Below, piece by piece: positions 1 through 11,363 of a DNA stretch of 64,000 bases (within the stretch, counting starts at the first letter, position 1; every line of letters starts with the position of its first letter). Under the pieces are notes generated by a model that saw nothing but the letters and a program-made list of their open reading frames with translations, had not been told where the DNA came from and made no database searches. The translations under genes and the position numbers were made by a program. Origin of the DNA: Chlamydomonas reinhardtii (Eukaryota; Chlorophyta; Chlorophyceae; Chlamydomonadales; Chlamydomonadaceae); NCBI RefSeq assembly GCF_000002595.2, contig NC_057015.1, positions 6,443,591-6,507,590 on the forward strand, given 5' to 3'.

Positions 1-1878
1 GCCCCACCCTCATAAGATACACTCGGTACCACCGTTCTGCCCGCATTGCGTACCTCCGCGGTCTGCCCGTCCGATTCTGCGGCTGAAAGAAAGCGTCCCG
101 GTGGAATGTGTGCGCAGCCCTCCCGCGCCGTGCACGCCTGTTCAGTGTCCGTTCACGCTCGCTACGAACGATGTTGCAATTTTGCAGCCGTTCCCTGCTG
201 CCTGCACGCTTCGCTCTTTGGCTTCGAGGAAGCTCATGCGCCCCCGCCCTGGAGCGATGTCATTTACAACCAAAACCGGCCCGACGGCCCACGTCCTTGC
301 ATTCCACGTTCCACTGCAACGTATACTACACAACCAGCCCTTGTGAGGACGCCCTGCGGCCCCGCAGAAACGCCCACGCGCCCCGTGCGCACAGCCGCGA
401 GACCACCTGGCTTACTTGCCCCTTCCTTCGAATGCCCCCCAACACCGTGCCTTTTGTCGCGCACACCTTTAAAATGAAAAGGTGAGCCCGCTGCAAAGAT
501 GCGCCCGCCCAACTTTCGAGAATGGATCCCCCTTTTACCCAGACCGACCGACCGACCGGCCACTTTTAGGGGTCAAACCCATTTTCGATTTTGAAAGCGG
601 ATTCGTGATTTTCTCGTTGAGCTCTATCCATTTGAGGCATGGGGTCTGTTTCGGAAGATTCTACCCCCCCCCCCTGCCCTGATTGCACAGTGTTAGGCAC
701 CATGCGGTTGCGCGTGCAGGCGGACTGCAAGATGGCGTGGGGTGTTCTACCGGTATGGAAGACTTCTGAGCGGAATAAGTGGCAGCAGCGCTGGGCGTTC
801 AACTTCCCTTCAAGACCGCCGGCGGCGACCAGGGCGCTGGGAGGGCTACAGGTTACATATGCCGGGCCTTCTTGCGCTCTAATGCTTAGCCTTTCACTTC
901 GGACGCAAGTGTGGGCCTCTAGTGTAGTATCCACACGCCCTTTGTACATGCCTTATCGGCATCACCTCCCGCCAGACCGTGCTTCTTTCTACCCAACCGC
1001 TTTGGAAGGCCGCCTTGCCGCATCACGAGTGCGGGCACCACAGCAAGGATCGCACGCCTAGATAAGACAGCTGCATCGCTCGTCCCCACCCTAATGCACA
1101 GCAGCTCCTTGACGCTGCTGCCACGTCCCAGTTGTCTCCTGCCTGTTCACGTCCAAGCTGTATCTGGCATCAAGGCCAATCTGCGCCGTCACGTCACATA
1201 GTTCCTTATTGGTAGTCTTCGTCACCAAGTCTGTCACCCTATTCAGCCACGAGGCCGCTCCGGCGAGCCCCACGCTGCTACTGGCAGCCAACGAGTACAC
1301 CAGTTTGTACGGCCGAGCACTTCGTGCCGCCAACGCTGGAGTCGCCTGTGTCGTAGGACCCCCATACACAAGTCACCTGATGCCAGCTAAGGAACAACTG
1401 ATGTGAGAGTGGATCACCTGCCACACTCAATTTTTGCTTGCTACGCATGACAGTGCATATATGAGCCCCATGGTGCTGTGTTTGGTGCCTAGTTCCCTGC
1501 TGCTAAGCTAACGCACATCCACTGGCTCTTGCACCTTGGACCTCGCATCCTGGTCCCAAGACGCCATATCCCCAAGAATTTCCAGGCATGCCGTGCATGG
1601 ATGCCCATTGCCCAGAATCCACTGAGCCCCAGTTGCCATTCCTCCCCTTTCGCCGCTGCAAGCCGCGCTCCCAGCGCCAAGCAGATGGGCGCCAGCTCCT
1701 AGCCTTCCCGCCGTTGGCTGCATCTGCTCTCCAACAACGCTCCGTGGGCCAGCCACGGACCGCAGCGCGCGGCACAGCTCGGCAGCATGCACCGCTATCA
1801 TCTGCGCCTGTCTGCCTCCATGCTGCTGCTGCTGCTGCTCCACGTTCACACTGCTCCAGCAGTCCCGCCTCCATCCAT
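1..1878. other. No confident gene; probable 3' flank of the WW-like gene
   Basis: I could not assign a gene here. Short open frames exist on both strands (for example a 92-codon minus frame at 1091-1369 that begins with GTG) but none shows a family motif or clean exon borders. The minus-strand gene ending at 1879 should put its 3' UTR here. The only minus-strand TGTAA I noticed lies at 853-857, about 1 kb past the stop, which is possible for this group but unproven. Confidence 0.4.
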
Positions 1879-2993
1879 TTACGAGTTGGCGGAGCGGCCG
1901 CCCTTGCCGTCCTGGTTCATCTTGCCGCGCTGCTTCTGCGGCTTGTTCTTGCCGCCGGAAGCACGGCGGCGGTCGCGGCGCTCCTTGGTGGGCCACAGCA
2001 TCTCGGGGTAGTGGATCTACATAAGTAGGCAGGCAAGCGGAAGGGCAGGTGAGCACGGGGCTCAGCGCAGCGCAAAGGCGGTCGAGGGGGTCAGGCACTG
2101 CCAGCGTCCAGGCCGACACGCCGACACGTTCTCACCGGCCGCTTCAGCCATAGCCGGCTTCATCATGTGTTAACTAACATGCACACGTGTGGGGCGCCCC
2201 ATCCTACTTCTGGACAAGACAACGCGTGCCGCACCCGTGACCTTGCGCGTGCCAACCGCAACACACCACACCTGGCCCTGACCTTACACGTGCCCTAACC
2301 CCACTATTTGTTAACCATGGGCTTCATCTATCCTCAGCCCAAACCCTGCAGCACGTATGCCATATTCAGCCATGCTATAGGCGCGCACTAACCTGCAGGT
2401 AAATGATGCGCGCGAAGGTGCCACCGGCGAAGAGAAGCACAGGCAGCATAGCGACGAAGGCGACGGTGAGCGTGCTGCCCTTGGCCTTCAGGCTGGGAGG
2501 CTCCAGGGGAATCGTGATGTCAACGTTGTTCTCGCCAGCCTTGGGAGCTACAATTGCAGTTGAGCGTGACAAGGGTCAGCACTAGTGAGCGCCGAAGTGG
2601 GTCAAGATCGGCGCCCGACATTTGTCGCGAACGACTCACCAGGGCCGCGAGGGTCGTGCCACTGGGGCTCGCTGGTAGCCTCATTGACAAAGTAGATGTT
2701 CTTGCTCTCCTGGTCCTTCACCTGCATAGTTAGGAAGTAGCGACGCGGTGAGGCAACAGCCCAGCCGGCAAGCGCTGCAACCGATCAACAGGTAGCAAAT
2801 ACACTGATTGCTGCCCTACCACGTAGAACTTCTCCTCCTCCACGTTGATGTAGAACTGGCCATCCTCGCCCTTCGCCACGCCTGGCACGTCCTTAATCTT
2901 CTTGTATAGATGCTTGAACTCAGACTTCTCAGCGAAGCAGGCCCCTGACAGGCACATCGCTAGAAGCGCGACGAACGCGAATTTGCGAAGCAT
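1879..2993 (-). CDS. Small signal-anchored membrane protein with WW-like motif
   Basis: Four exons join in phase: 2993-2820, 2721-2640, 2547-2393 and 2016-1879, giving 182 residues. Residues 1-21 are a clear signal peptide (Met-Leu-Arg-Lys followed by a hydrophobic stretch ending in a Cys-Phe-Ala site). Residues about 46-85 carry the second half of a WW-type fold: KNIYFVNEATSEPQWHDPR matches the family pattern of Tyr-x-Val-Asn...Thr...Trp-x-Asp-Pro-Arg. One transmembrane helix lies at about 112-134, followed by a short, strongly basic Lys/Arg tail ending the protein. The start is the first ATG before the signal peptide. The inferred topology is motif in the ER/secretory lumen and basic tail in the cytosol. 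Neighbours give no functional hint. I do not recognise the family by name; the WW call covers only the distal half of the domain. Confidence 0.82.
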
Positions 2994-4349
2994 TGTGTGG
3001 CGTCTCCGTGTCTTCAGTAGTAGTGTTGAAGAGGCCGTTTCTATACTCTGGCGATGTGTCTTGACGCTTAGTGACACAGTTTACATGCGAAGGCTGCTGA
3101 TATGACTCGGCTGTGCAACAGGTTCGGCCCCATGAACGCTTCGACCCCATGCAGTAGAAGCTTTCAAGTTTGGGGCGCGTTCGACCTCGCCGAAATGTCA
3201 ATCTATGTGCAGTTTCTGATTCTACTATCAGGTGGGTATTTCCTCTCAGCGCACCCATCACGGAGCCGTCCCTGCCAAGTCCACTTACATCCGCATTATA
3301 AGGGGACTGCACTAATTTATACCGTCACAATCAACCAACATCCCGCCTCTAGCGCTGCACCACCATCTCCATGTCCGTTTGGCAGGACATGCGTGCCCCG
3401 TGTACCAGTGAAGGTTCCTTTTCCATCCGTTCTACGCACGGTGCAGGCGTCTCTCCTCCAACTTCCAACAGTCGCACAACACGTAAGCCGCCTGCCTGCA
3501 AAAGATGCAGGCTGCTTACGACCTATACTGCGGCCCCCTGGCGTGACGCAATCACGGCACGCCAAGATGCATCACACCTCAAGTTCGTCAACGTGCCCAG
3601 TCTTGTAGTGACCAAATCATTCAGGTAACCCCTGCGCGCCACCGTGGCATGACACATACTCCCTTCAACAATCCAAAACCCGCACCCCAGCACCAACGAG
3701 CTAGCACTTCGCGTGACCTACTGCAGGGGCACTCAGTACGCTAACTAGTCCCTTCAAGGCGCGAGCAACAAAGTCTGGTCACGACCATTTTGCATCAAAC
3801 AAGCGCCAGTCCTTGGAACAGGCACCTCCCTTGACTACGATGCAGGCGCTTTTCAGCACGCGAGTAGATTGCGATGATGAATGTCAGCACGCTGGGAATG
3901 AAGGCCCCCCAAACACCAGGCACTCTGCATAGCACCTCGCAACAGCCAGCCACATACCGTGCCCAATCGCGGCCCGTTGCACAATCGGGAACCTGAACGG
4001 TAACTTGATGCAACGGCCTCGCAAATTGGCGAGTTCCTGCCTCGTTCGGCAGTTGCAATCACCACCCGCGTCAGCATCAACCAAAGCCCTGCGGCCCATC
4101 CCGCACGCTACAGTTCACTAAACAGTGTTAGCCGCCCGAAATGGCGGCAGCATACACCCTCGTACACCCGCACACACCCAGTGAACTACTGGACAACCTT
4201 GTCTATGTCATGTCATCGAACCAACTGCCCATTCGTTGCTGCACACAGGGCTGCAACGCAAAGATATGCTTGACGGCCCCACTGCTACTGGTACTGCTGC
4301 TCACTCACACGGCAGCATTGGGCGGTACGTGTGCAGACCGCACGCCTCG
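2994..4349. other. Intergenic: 5' flank of WW-like gene and 3' flank of STPGR gene
   Basis: Both neighbours are on the minus strand, so this holds the promoter of the gene starting at 2993 and the 3' UTR of the gene ending at 4350. Minus-strand TGTAA signals occur at 3295-3299 and 3081-3085. A plus-strand open frame at 3102-3608 has no recognisable motif and I do not call it. Confidence 0.5.
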
Positions 4350-7300
4350 TCACTTTGTGCATACCTTGTCGTTGAAGCGCGGACTCGAGCCGAACTGCGG
4401 CAAGGAGGACGGTTGAGACAACAATTAGTAACCCTGCATGGCGCCAGCCGCTGCCAGCTGCACGTGGCAGGACCTCACGCTGTGCCTGTGAGCTCACCCA
4501 TCTCGCATCCCGCAGAAACCACGCGACCGGTGTGCACAAACCGCCCCGTGCCGGCCCCGTTCCCTTTCGCATCCCCCGCAACCCCTCACCTTGGGCGCCA
4601 CCTTGGCCCTGAAGCGCGATGGGCTGCCCACGCCGCCCGCGTCCGCCACGTTGTAGCAGCCGGGCCCGGGCGAGGCAGTGCCGAAGCCCTCCGCCGCGGC
4701 GTGCATGTGGCTGATGTACAGCTTGGCGCCGCTGTCGCGGCCCGACGTGCCGAAGCGCGTGGCGGGCGAGCCGGCGCGCGCCGTGGGCGAGGGCAGCTCG
4801 TAGCAGCCTGGCCCGGGCGATTCGGTGCCCATGGCCTCCTGCGCCGCCAGCGGGCCGTGGTACCTGTTGTGTGGGCGAGGATGCAAGTCAAAAGGGGGCC
4901 GTTTGTAGCGTTGCACTGAGACGGTGACAATGCCGTCGCCTACCCGTCGTACACATGCACACGCACAGGGCGGCCAGCCCTGTGGCAAGCGCTCACACTC
5001 CTTCCCCTCATGCACACGGCGCCGCGCACCTGGTACTGATGGTGGTGTCGCTGCGTGTGCGCTCCTTGAGCCCGAAGCTGAAGCCCTTCTTGACCGGGCT
5101 CTTATCGCGAGGGTCCTCCACCCGGCCGTAGTTGTCGGGCGAGGGCGTGGTGTTCTTGGGCACATAGCTCAGCCGCCCGCCCGCGCCCGTGCCGCCCATG
5201 GAGTAGGCGGGCGCGGAGGCGCCTTGGCTCACCCTGTGGGTCGCAGGCGCAGCCACAACAGGTCAGAGAGGTTACAGCGCATAATGTCAGGTATCTGTTT
5301 TTGGGCACTGGGATTGGTGAAAACACCCCATCCCCGCTCCCCAAGTTTGTATTGGGTTCAGGTTTAATGGGAATGAAGTCGTGGAATTGAGTTTGACTTG
5401 CCCCGTCTTTCATGGACGGCTAACCCCCCCCCCCCTGCCCCCGCCTTTCATGGACGGCTAACCCCCCCTGCACCCGTTTGGCTTAGGCGCGCAGCCCTAG
5501 GCACCCACTCAACCCCGCCCGCACCGGTCGGGCGACGGCAGCGCGTACGCCGCGGGTCCGGGCGTGTTGGGCGCCATGTTGGTGAAGTCGGTGCGGATGT
5601 TGGCGCCCATGCTGTAGGAGCTGGCCGCCGCCCGCACCGACAGCGCGCCGAAGTTGGGGTTGTGCGCGCCCGGGCCCGGCACCTGCAGAGGCACGTGTTC
5701 GGGTGGGGTGCCGCATGACGTCACGCCTTCGTGCGTGGTTGGAAGCCTTTTGGGGGGGAGGGGGGTGCAGCTTGCATTGCAGCAGCGGCCAGAGCATACG
5801 CGTGTTGGCTGGCTGGCCCGCAGCAGCACCTCCACGCCGCGCCGCGCCGTCAATGCCAAGGAGCCATGAACGTGTTACAACCGCGCGGCGCACCTCCATT
5901 TCGTTGGGCTTGGGCGTGCGCGTGGGCGAGGGCGGCCCGAACTTGGCGCCGCCGGCGGGCTGCAGCGTGCTGGAGGAGGCGTAGGTGCCGGGGCCGGGGC
6001 CCTCGGTGCCCTTGTTGGCGTCCGCATGCAGGCGGCCCAGGTAAGGGCCCCGCGCGCTGCCGCCCTTCTCCGGCGAGTAGTGCGCCGGCCCCTTGCTGAA
6101 GACGGTGGATTGCGCGCTGTTGAGCGTGGAGCGGTGCGTCTCATAGGCCGCGCCCGGCGTCTCGTTGGCGGTGGTCATGGTGGGGTCCGCCTGATGATGG
6201 GGACGAGATTGGTTGGGAGGGTCCGGAGGGTGGGAAAGGGAGGCAGGGTCAGGACAGTGGCCCGGTCAGGTGGCAGGCGGTGCGCAGTGCGGTGGGGGTT
6301 TGGAAAGGGCGCTGTAACGCGGAGGGAGCGCGAGCGCCTGATTGAGGGATGGCGTCTGTTTCGCAGCGATGAACAGGGCAGCGAGGGCGCATGACGATGC
6401 CCTGGAGTCCCCAGCAACTGCTGCTATGCGTGGCGGGCTGTTACATATCAGGCGGCACGTTTACAGTTTATTAAACCCGCCCACCTGGAGTTGTGCCGTT
6501 GACAGCGAGGAGCGCGTGGCGGCCTCGCGAGTGGCGCGGCCAAAGCCGACGCGTGGCGACGCCCCGTGGTGCGACAGCTTGTCGGTCTGCACCAGCCCGT
6601 AGGAGTTGGGGCCTACACGAGGGCGGCGTCAGAGGATGCATACATGTAACACTCGGCCTTCACGACATACCGTACCATACCCGACTGTACGCAATTGCGC
6701 ATCCGCGCAAACGGCTGTATCCCACTCGAGCGGAGTACCGACTGCATGCACTGCGCGCCGCAACAGCCATGCTTTAGAACGCACCACCCACCCGGCGTGT
6801 CCATGTGCTCCAGCGGGAAGCGCTCGCTCATGAGCGACCGCTGGTCGCGCATGGGGGAGCCACCGCGGGCGCTGCGGGAGCCGCCGCGGGCCGTGGTGGG
6901 CGGCTGCGCGATAATGTGAACAGGCACAGTCAGCACAGGGCCCGGTCAGGAGCGCATCAATCCATGTCCTTGCAAAGCTGCGCCAACCATGCATCAATGC
7001 TAAAACCGCACAAGCTCAGATGCCCATGCCATGACCTAAGCAGCTGCCAGCAGCCTGCCCTGAGACACGACACGTCCACCACCAACAAAAAGAATGCCCA
7101 AAAGCAACACAGGCACACGGTGCTTACCGAGCCGAAGCCCGCCGAAATGGCTGACAGCGTGGAGGGCAGCTCATAGATGGGCCCAGGCTTGGTCGTGGAC
7201 TCCTTGGGCACTTCCGGCCGCTGCGCCGCCGTACCGAACTTCGAGGCGTTGTCGCTCCGCATCAGCCGGTTCTCAGCCGTCCTGAGGCAGAGCGTGCGCG

Positions 7301-8438
7301 CGACGCGGCAGCACAAGGTTTGATGGCTGGATGAGGATGCTTTGCGATGATAAGAGGCCGAGGTCAACACCTGGCTACGGGCTGTAAATGTAACAGGGCC
7401 CTGCTAGGGTCTTCCCTCACACCCCAATGTAAGCAGGTTCAGCAGGTCGGGCGGCCAGTCCGCAGTCGACTGACCGGTATGCCCCAGGTCCGGGCGTGTC
7501 GCCGCTGGGTATGGCCTGATTGTGTAGGTTTGACACAAACCGCTTCTCCTCCTGCTCGCGGTATGCCGTCCCAAAGACGGCGCGCTCCGAGGCCTGGTGA
7601 TAAAATCAGTGGGGCGAGCAGGTGAGAAGGCAAGGCGGAGTGGGGGGAGGCAGCATGGGCGGGGGGCGGGCAGTCGATCGCCAACTGCTGCTCTTAGGAC
7701 CCCGCTTCACGTCATTCAGCAAGACTGGTATCGCAACTTGGCCATAAGCAACACATCTAGCATCGCGTCAATCCAGAGCTCGCAAGACGCCGCCACCTGC
7801 TCCCGTGGGAGTTCCCTGACGCGCACCTGCTGCACGGCATTCATGCCCGGGTTATAGGCACCGGGCCCTGGTGACGGCGTCAGAATCACCCAGTCCGTGC
7901 GCCCCGCTTTGCTGCGAAATGGAGCGGGGTGGGGGTGGGGGGGGGGCAAGCAGTCGCGTCGTTAGCTGCGAGTGTTAGCTGCGAGTGTTTGCCGGGGGAT
8001 AGGGCACTGCGGCAAGCGCTTGGCAGTCCAGCCTCCCCTACCCGCGAAGTACAGAGCCACAACATGTTCAGCAGCGACAACTTAGCTTACTGAGCCTTAC
8101 AATGTCCAGAGCTCTCCCTAAAACTATTCCGGCCTAAGAGGGGGGCTGGGCTTTCGCGCTGGGCAGGCTTTCCGGTCCCGTCTAATGCGATAACGTATGA
8201 CAACCGCCAAGACACATATCTAAAAGTAGTTTGAGGGTAAGAAACCGTATGGCTCGAAGCCCGATTGTGTGCATGTTGGCCACCTCTGAAGCAGCGACAA
8301 GCCAAGCCAAGCACACCTGGGAGAGGGCGGTCCTCCCTTCTTCCGTGGACTTGATGGTGATGACGGCATGCCATTATAAATCGGCTCTACTTGAGCGGCA
8401 GGAGCAGCCCCCGATTCCTGCGCTCCCGGGGTGGCCAT
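4350..8438 (-). CDS. STPGR/SHIPPO-repeat protein, probable ciliary microtubule protein
   Basis: Eleven exons close in phase: 8438-8317, 7911-7827, 7593-7475, 7281-7128, 6903-6792, 6612-6485, 6190-5894, 5682-5525, 5233-5030, 4863-4590 and 4394-4350; the product is 565 residues. About ten sperm-tail PG-rich repeats run through it, such as SPGPGAYNPG, DTPGPGAYR, TKPGPIYELP, DTPGPNSYGL, EGPGPGTYAS, VPGPGAHNPN, NTPGPAAYALP, ESPGPGCYELP and ASPGPGCYNV. Several introns cut within or next to a Pro-Gly core. The last coding exon is only 15 codons and ends FGSSPRFNDKVCTK. STPGR proteins in algae and animals line or decorate axonemal doublet microtubules, so a flagellum-associated role is the natural inference, but the repeat alone does not fix the position in the axoneme. 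The start is the ATG opening MATPGAQESG. I do not know which named FAP this is. Confidence 0.9.
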
Positions 8439-9361
8439 TGTGGCCTATGTCCTGTTTGTAACTCTGTAGAGCGGTTTCTGGCACCGATACTGTAAAGCCG
8501 TCTTTCACGCGTTGTGATTGCAGCCAAATTATGCTCTGTCTTGGTCTTACTCGTATGAAGTAGGGTCAAGATCGTACTTGTGTATCTATTTTATATGTAC
8601 GTGGCCATTGAGCTTACATCATGTTTGGCAGTCACAACCAGTCCTGAGTGCACACGCCTGTCGTCGCATCCCACCCCACCCGCCTTCCGAGCCCCCTCCA
8701 GCCCCCTCCCGCACTTGATTACCGTCGTTGCCAGCGGGAGTCCTGCTGTAGGGTGGCAATTGGAGGCGGTGGTGCTTTGATATGGTTACATAACAACCGC
8801 AAAGACGGAGCCGTTTGGGCCTTCACTCCGCACCGACTCGTACAACCAGCTACCCAGGTAGGCGGCCGGCGTTCGACCAGCCGCGCACTCTTGCCCTGCC
8901 GCTGCCAATTGTATGCCATTTGTTGGGTCTGGGAATCAGCTGCACCCTACGGGACTTTGCCAACTTGCCTTACCACTGTCCCATCACACAACCAGCTACC
9001 CAGGTAGGCGCCTGGCGCACCCATACCCTGTCATGACTGCAGTGTGCACCTCTGCACTGTTATGTACATCCCGTTGTGTTCCAATAGGCATGTTCCACCA
9101 TACGGCATTACCGTACCCCACACTGTGCGCATGCTTCATGCTATGACCGGCTTAGAGCCCGAGCGGCGCCGCAAAGCCCGATCCACTACATCGTCAGCAT
9201 CCGGCAACACAACGCCAATGCCAGCGCCAACGCCTGCCCTCCCCTGCTATACAGTACAAAGCCAACACCCCGCCGCATTGCGTGGATTACTACATTGCGT
9301 TCCAGGGCCTGACGTCCCGCCGTTTCTCTCCCATGCCGCTGCGCTGACGGCTTTCCTGCCC
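8439..9361. other. Intergenic with a 23-bp direct repeat
   Basis: This lies between the 5' end of the STPGR gene and the 3' end of the reductase gene, both minus strand. A 23-bp element beginning ACAACCAGCTACCCAGGTAG occurs at 8842-8864 and again, identical, at 8988-9010. The stretch at about 8939-8970 (TGCACCCTACGG-like) resembles a piece of an intron at about 22351-22382, which suggests dispersed repeat debris. No gene seen. Confidence 0.5.
8786..8790 (-). terminator. Putative TGTAA poly(A) signal of the reductase gene
   Basis: TGTAA, the usual poly(A) signal of volvocine algae, is on the minus strand about 570 bp after the stop at 9362. A second TGTAA follows at 8624-8628. Confidence 0.4.
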
Positions 9362-11280
9362 TCACAGCTTGCCGGCGGCCGGGAACTTGGCGGCGCGGTC
9401 GTGGGGCTGCTCCCACCAGGCTTCGCCGCCGCGCGGTACCACGGCGTAGTAGTTGAGCTTGGGGTGGGAGGTGAAGTAGTGCGTCTTGATGTGGTACTGC
9501 GGGGAGGAGGTCAGGGTTAGAGGGGTTGGGGTGAGAGGGTTTGGGAAGAGAGCGGAGTTGAGGAGAGGTGGGTTCGGCGTGGGTAGCACCGCAGCTGGCA
9601 GGCGGGGCGTAGGGCGGTGTTTGTGAACATGACGATGGCACCCGGGTCACCGTCACCAGGAACGCGTCCGAACGCACCAGCCCAGTTCGCACCGCATTCC
9701 ACATACGGCCACCACTCCACCCGTTCAAATGCTATCTGCGGCGTTGCCCAGGCAGCACACGCGCAACACACAACACGCAGCCCCAGCCCTACCCCCACCC
9801 GCACACCCACCCACCCACCCACCCCTGCGGCCCACCACCCACCATGTCCACTGCCGGCTTCATGCCGGACTCCTGGTACAGCTCCCGCACGTAGCCGGCG
9901 ATGTTGGGGTACTCGCGCAGGAAGCGCCTGAGGAGGGAGGGTGGGGAAGTGGGTGCGGGTGAGGGTTGAGGGTAAGGATGGGGGCACAGGGTGGGGGCGC
10001 GTGTGAGGGGCAGAAGGGAATGCGAACGAGGCGGATTGGACGCCACACTTAACCAGTGTTGACGAGTGCTGTTAGCAACGTGGCTACTCACTTGTTGGTC
10101 TTGAAATAGACCACGTACACCTGCATCAGCAATACACCGCACACACAGCAGCCATGATTTTGATGCCTTGTGGCATGAGCTTTCAGCAGGACAGTCACAA
10201 TGACACCCTGCACCACTCCGTAATCCCCACCCGATGTCTCAAGCCCTCACGCACCGTACCCGCAACGGCCGCATACCCCCCTGCGCTCCGGCAGTGCCCC
10301 AAGATACCCCCACCCCCCCACCCTCCCCCACCCTCCCCACCTCGTCGAAGCGGATGAGTGTCTGGAACAGGCGCACGTCCGCCTCCGTCAGCACCTCCCC
10401 GGCCAGGTAGCGCTGGCGGGACAGGATGCCCTCCACGCGGTCCAGGGCCGAGAACAGCTCCTGCGTAGGGGGTGCGGCGTGCGTGTGTGTGGGGGAGGGT
10501 GTAAATACCAACCCAAACTGAACCAAACCAAGCTAAACTGGTGGGGGGAGGGTCGGGAGAGTTTAATGACGCACAGTACGCCTTCTACCGTCCGTGTGGT
10601 ATGACTATACGGTATGCGTAAAAGTGCTTTCAGGGGAGGGGAACACGCAGGACCTTGTACATGGTGCGACGCGAAACGGTTGTGGCGGCCGCGAGCATGT
10701 ATGTGCAGGCATGGAGTCATAAAGAGGAATGGGTGTTGCCGTCGCAACCGCAGCAGAGTGCAGACCCCATCCCTTCCCATGGAACCGGTCCCCATCCGCA
10801 CCCATGCATACCCCCACCCCTCGTCTATCCACCCGGCCCGCCCCATCCCCTGCCACCCCCGCCCGGCCTCACCTCGAATGCTGCCTCGTACGCTGCCTGG
10901 CTGGTGGCGAATCCGCACCGGTACACGCCGTTGTTGATGGCTGGGTAGGTCCAGGCGTTGAGGTCGTCGATGGCCGCCCGCAGAGCCTCCGGGTACAGGT
11001 CCAGGCCTGGTGGTGGGGTGGCGTCAGCGCGAGGTGGCGGCAGGGTCAGTTGGCCGAGTCCAATGCACAGAGTGGGGGTGGGGGTGCCTAGGGGTGCGTG
11101 CTTCCGTGCGTGTGGGCAGGCGGCGGAGGGCGGAGACGCTGTGACCGTCAGCTCGGCGGTGGGCGGTCGCAGTGTGCAGGACTGCAGCGGCACTGGTGCG
11201 CGTGTGGGGAGCTCACCCGGGTTCTTGGCCACGTCGTTGAAGGCGGTGTTGAACATGCGGATGATCTCAGAGCTCTGGGG

Positions 11281-11363
<83 letters not shown>

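Noticed and set aside
1091-1369. Minus-strand 92-codon frame with fairly natural composition
   Set aside because: It starts with GTG, has no clear splice partner or family motif, and lies in the presumed 3' flank of another gene.
3102-3608. 168-codon plus-strand frame
   Set aside because: No motif, not flanked by splice signals, and placed in the flank of two minus-strand genes.
11283-11361. Long Val-Cys or Thr-His repeat proteins over the GT/CA tracts
   Set aside because: They are translations of dinucleotide microsatellites inside introns, as at 15114-15210, 23190-23230 and 25025-25068.
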